NCBI GenBank assembly: GCA_949316495.1
Contig: OX439005.1
Span: forward strand, 4,559,001 to 4,623,000
DNA from: Amphiduros pacificus
Lineage: Eukaryota > Annelida > Polychaeta > Phyllodocida > Hesionidae
Reading direction: 5' to 3'
Length of the DNA: 64,000 nt
Part shown: in pieces, positions 61,851 through 64,000 of the stretch
How the letters are laid out: each line of letters starts with the position of its first letter
Numbering within the stretch: the stretch's first letter is position 1
Translations under genes and position numbers: made by a program
The notes under the pieces: model-generated
Databases searched by the model: none
What the model was told of the DNA's origin: nothing
The model's input: the letters and a program-made list of their open reading frames with translations, nothing else

Positions 61851-62302
61851 TGTGAAACTTGGCCTGTTTGATTATTGATTAATCTGGCTCAGTCTCTTGG
61901 CAAGGAAGGCTTTCTGCCATGAGAATCAATATATTAAATATACATATGATGTCTTGATTATAATCATGAGACTGAGAACTTCTGTTCTGATCAAAATGAT
62001 AGATTAGAATTTTGTGACCGGATTTCAGGTTTTTAAAAATTATTATTAGTGATAATACACAAACCAAGGAAAGGGTTAGAATCTAGCACAGACAGGGACG
62101 TGGGCGTGCTTATAATCATTGGCTGTGTTGACGACAGCAACCAAAGTCTCACAAGTATCTAAAGTAAATATGGCATTTTAGATTTGAGTGTTACTAAAAG
62201 TAATATGCTGCACCAATGCTTGCATTGTCTGGTGTTCTTAGTGCAAATTATCAATAAGGAGCAGTGTGATCTTCTGATTGTTGGTTGTGTGTTTCTAGTG
62301 TA
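61851..62302. other. Spacer
   Basis: AT-rich unique sequence, with no recognised gene. Confidence 0.35.
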
Positions 62303-62722
62303 GGAAGGAGCTTGGGATGCAGGCTGTAGTAAGTTGTAGTAGGGTGGGATGTGGCTGTGGTAGGGTGGGATGCAGGCTGTATTAGGGTGGGATGCAGGCT
62401 GTAGTAAGTTGGGACGCAGGCTGTAGTAGAGTGGGACGCAGGCTGGAGTAGAGTGGGACGCAGGCTGTAGTAAGTTGGGACGCAGGCTGTAGTAGAGTGG
62501 GACGCAGGCTGGAGTAGAGTGGGATGCAGGCTGCAGTAGGGTGGGATGCAGGCTGTAGTAAGTTGGGATGCAGGCTGTAGTAAGTTGGGACGCAGGCTGT
62601 AGTAAGTTGGGACGCAGGCTGTAGTAGGGTGGGATGCAAGCTGTAGTAGGGTGGGACGCAGGCTGTAGTAGAGTGGGATGCAGGCTGTAGTAGGGTGGGA
62701 TGCAGGCTGTATATGGGTAGGC
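62303..62722. repeat. 22-bp minisatellite, about 19 copies
   Basis: The units are GGGATGCAGGCTGTAGTAGG then GT or a GGGACGCAGG..AAGTT variant. Confidence 0.92.
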
Positions 62723-62765
62723 CACAGGTGTTTGCCTTGAGATGAGACAATGAGTCGTATATTAG

Positions 62766-63957
62766 TGAAGAGTAAGAGAGGGTCAATGCTGCAGAGTGAG
62801 AGACGGTCAGTGCTGCAGAGTAAGAGAGGGTCAGTGCTGCAGAGTGAGAGAGGGTCAGTGCTGCAGAGTGAGAGACGGTCAGTGCTGCAGAGTGAGAGAG
62901 GGTCAGTGCTGCAGAGTGAGAGAGGGTCAGTGCTGCAGAGTAAGAGAGGGTCAGTGCTGCAGAGTGAGAGAGGGTCAGTGCTGCAGAGCAAGAGACGGTC
63001 AGTGCTGCAGAGTGAGAGAGGGTCAGTGCTGCAGAGTGAGAGACAGTCAGTGCTGCAGAGTGAGAGAGGGTCAGTGCTGCACAGTAAGAGACGGTCAGTG
63101 CTGCACAGTAAGAGACGGTCAGTGCTGCACAGTAAGAGACGGTCAGTGCTGCACAGTAAGAGACGGTCAGTGCTGCACAGTTAGAGACGGTCAGTGCTGC
63201 AGAGTAAGAGAGGGTCAGTGCTGCAGAGTAAGAGAGGGTCAGTGCTGCAGAGTAAGAGACGGTCAGTGCTGCAGAGTAAGAGACGGTCAGTGCTGCAGAG
63301 TAAGAGACGGTCAGTGCTGCAGAGTGAGAGAGGGTCAGTGCTGCAGAGTGAGAGACAGTCAGTGCTGCAGAGTAAGAGAGGGTCAGTGCTGCAGAGTGAG
63401 AGACGGTCAGTGCTGCAGAGTGAGAGAGGGTCAGTGCTGCAGAGTAAGAGAGGGTCAGTGCTGCAGAGTGAGAGAGGGTCAGTGCTGCAGAGTGAGCTAG
63501 GGTCAGTGCTGCAGAGTGAGAGATGGTCAGTGCTGCAGAGTATGAGAGGGTCAGTGCTGCAGAGTGAGAGAGGGTCAGTGCTGCAGAGTGAGAGAGGGTC
63601 AGTGCTGCAGAGTGAGAGATGGTCAGTGCTGCAGAGTGAGAGATGGTCAGTGCTGCAGAGTGAGAGATGGTCAGTGCTGCAGAGTGAGAGAGGGTCAGTG
63701 CTGCAGAGTGAGAGATGGTCAGTGCTGCAGAGTGAGAGATGGTCAGTGCTGCAGAGTGAGAGATGGTCAGTGCTGCAGAGTAAGAGAGGGTCAGTGCTGC
63801 AGAGTGAGAGACGGTCAGTGCTGCAGAGTAAGAGAGGGTCAGTGCTGCAGAGTGAGAGACGGTCAGTGCTGCAGAGTAAGAGAGGGTCAGTGCTGCAGAG
63901 TGAGAGACGGTCAGTGCTGCGGAGTGAGAGAGGGTCAGTGCTGCAGAGTGAGTGCTA
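62766..63957. repeat. 24-bp minisatellite, about 49 copies
   Basis: The units are AGTGCTGCAGAGTGAGAGAG then GGTC, with GACGGTC, GATGGTC and CACAGTAAG variants in runs. The unit carries an acceptor-like GTGCTGCAG. The array ends about 30 bp before a possible acceptor, ATCAGCTGCAG, near 63986. The eight-residue periodic frames are artefacts. Confidence 0.94.
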
Positions 63958-64000
63958 GTCAGCGTTACATCATGTATCAGCTGCAGCCTCTCCCAGCACA
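63958..64000 (+). other. Possible acceptor at the right edge
   Basis: CATGTATCAGCTGCAG followed by CCTCTCCCAGCACA could be an exon start in phase with exon 9, but only 14 bases are visible. Confidence 0.15.

Overview
The window looks like nuclear DNA of an invertebrate animal, most likely a lophotrochozoan such as a mollusc. It is AT-rich, has spliced genes with GT..AG introns, tRNA-derived SINEs, a non-LTR retrotransposon, small inverted-repeat elements and a Helentron/Pearl-like element with tandem core repeats. No bacterial operon, ribosomal RNA, CRISPR array or LTR element was seen. More than half of the bases lie in about 29 separate tandem-repeat arrays with units of 7 to 105 bp. Most long open frames come from array units that happen to lack stop codons and are not genes.

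One host gene is clear: a plus-strand ankyrin-repeat gene with nine recognisable exons at 14200-14393, 41627-41840, 42278-42407, 43606-43731, 45143-45385, 46495-46575, 46790-46985, 47469-47602 and 56433-56602. The splice phases fit at every junction and give 496 codons with about 14 ankyrin repeats. A possible first coding exon with a strong start context lies at 12219. The last exon ends on a donor, so the gene continues to the right.

Layout: 1-2240 is a 31-bp minisatellite. 2241-14200 holds SINEs, five arrays and an inverted-repeat element with an 8-bp target duplication. 14394-41626 is a 27-kb intron filled mostly with arrays, including a 12.3-kb array of a 23-bp unit. 41627-47602 is the exon cluster, in which several arrays start or end at splice sites and two contain copies of exon/intron boundaries. 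47603-56432 is an intron carrying a minus-strand LINE about 8.4 kb long. Its ORF1 ends in a NADAR-type (YbiA-like) domain and is interrupted by the Helentron/Pearl-like element. 56603-64000 is intron or downstream DNA with four more arrays.

The two most interesting points are the NADAR domain in a retrotransposon ORF1, and the minisatellites that appear to have grown from the splice junctions of the ankyrin gene.
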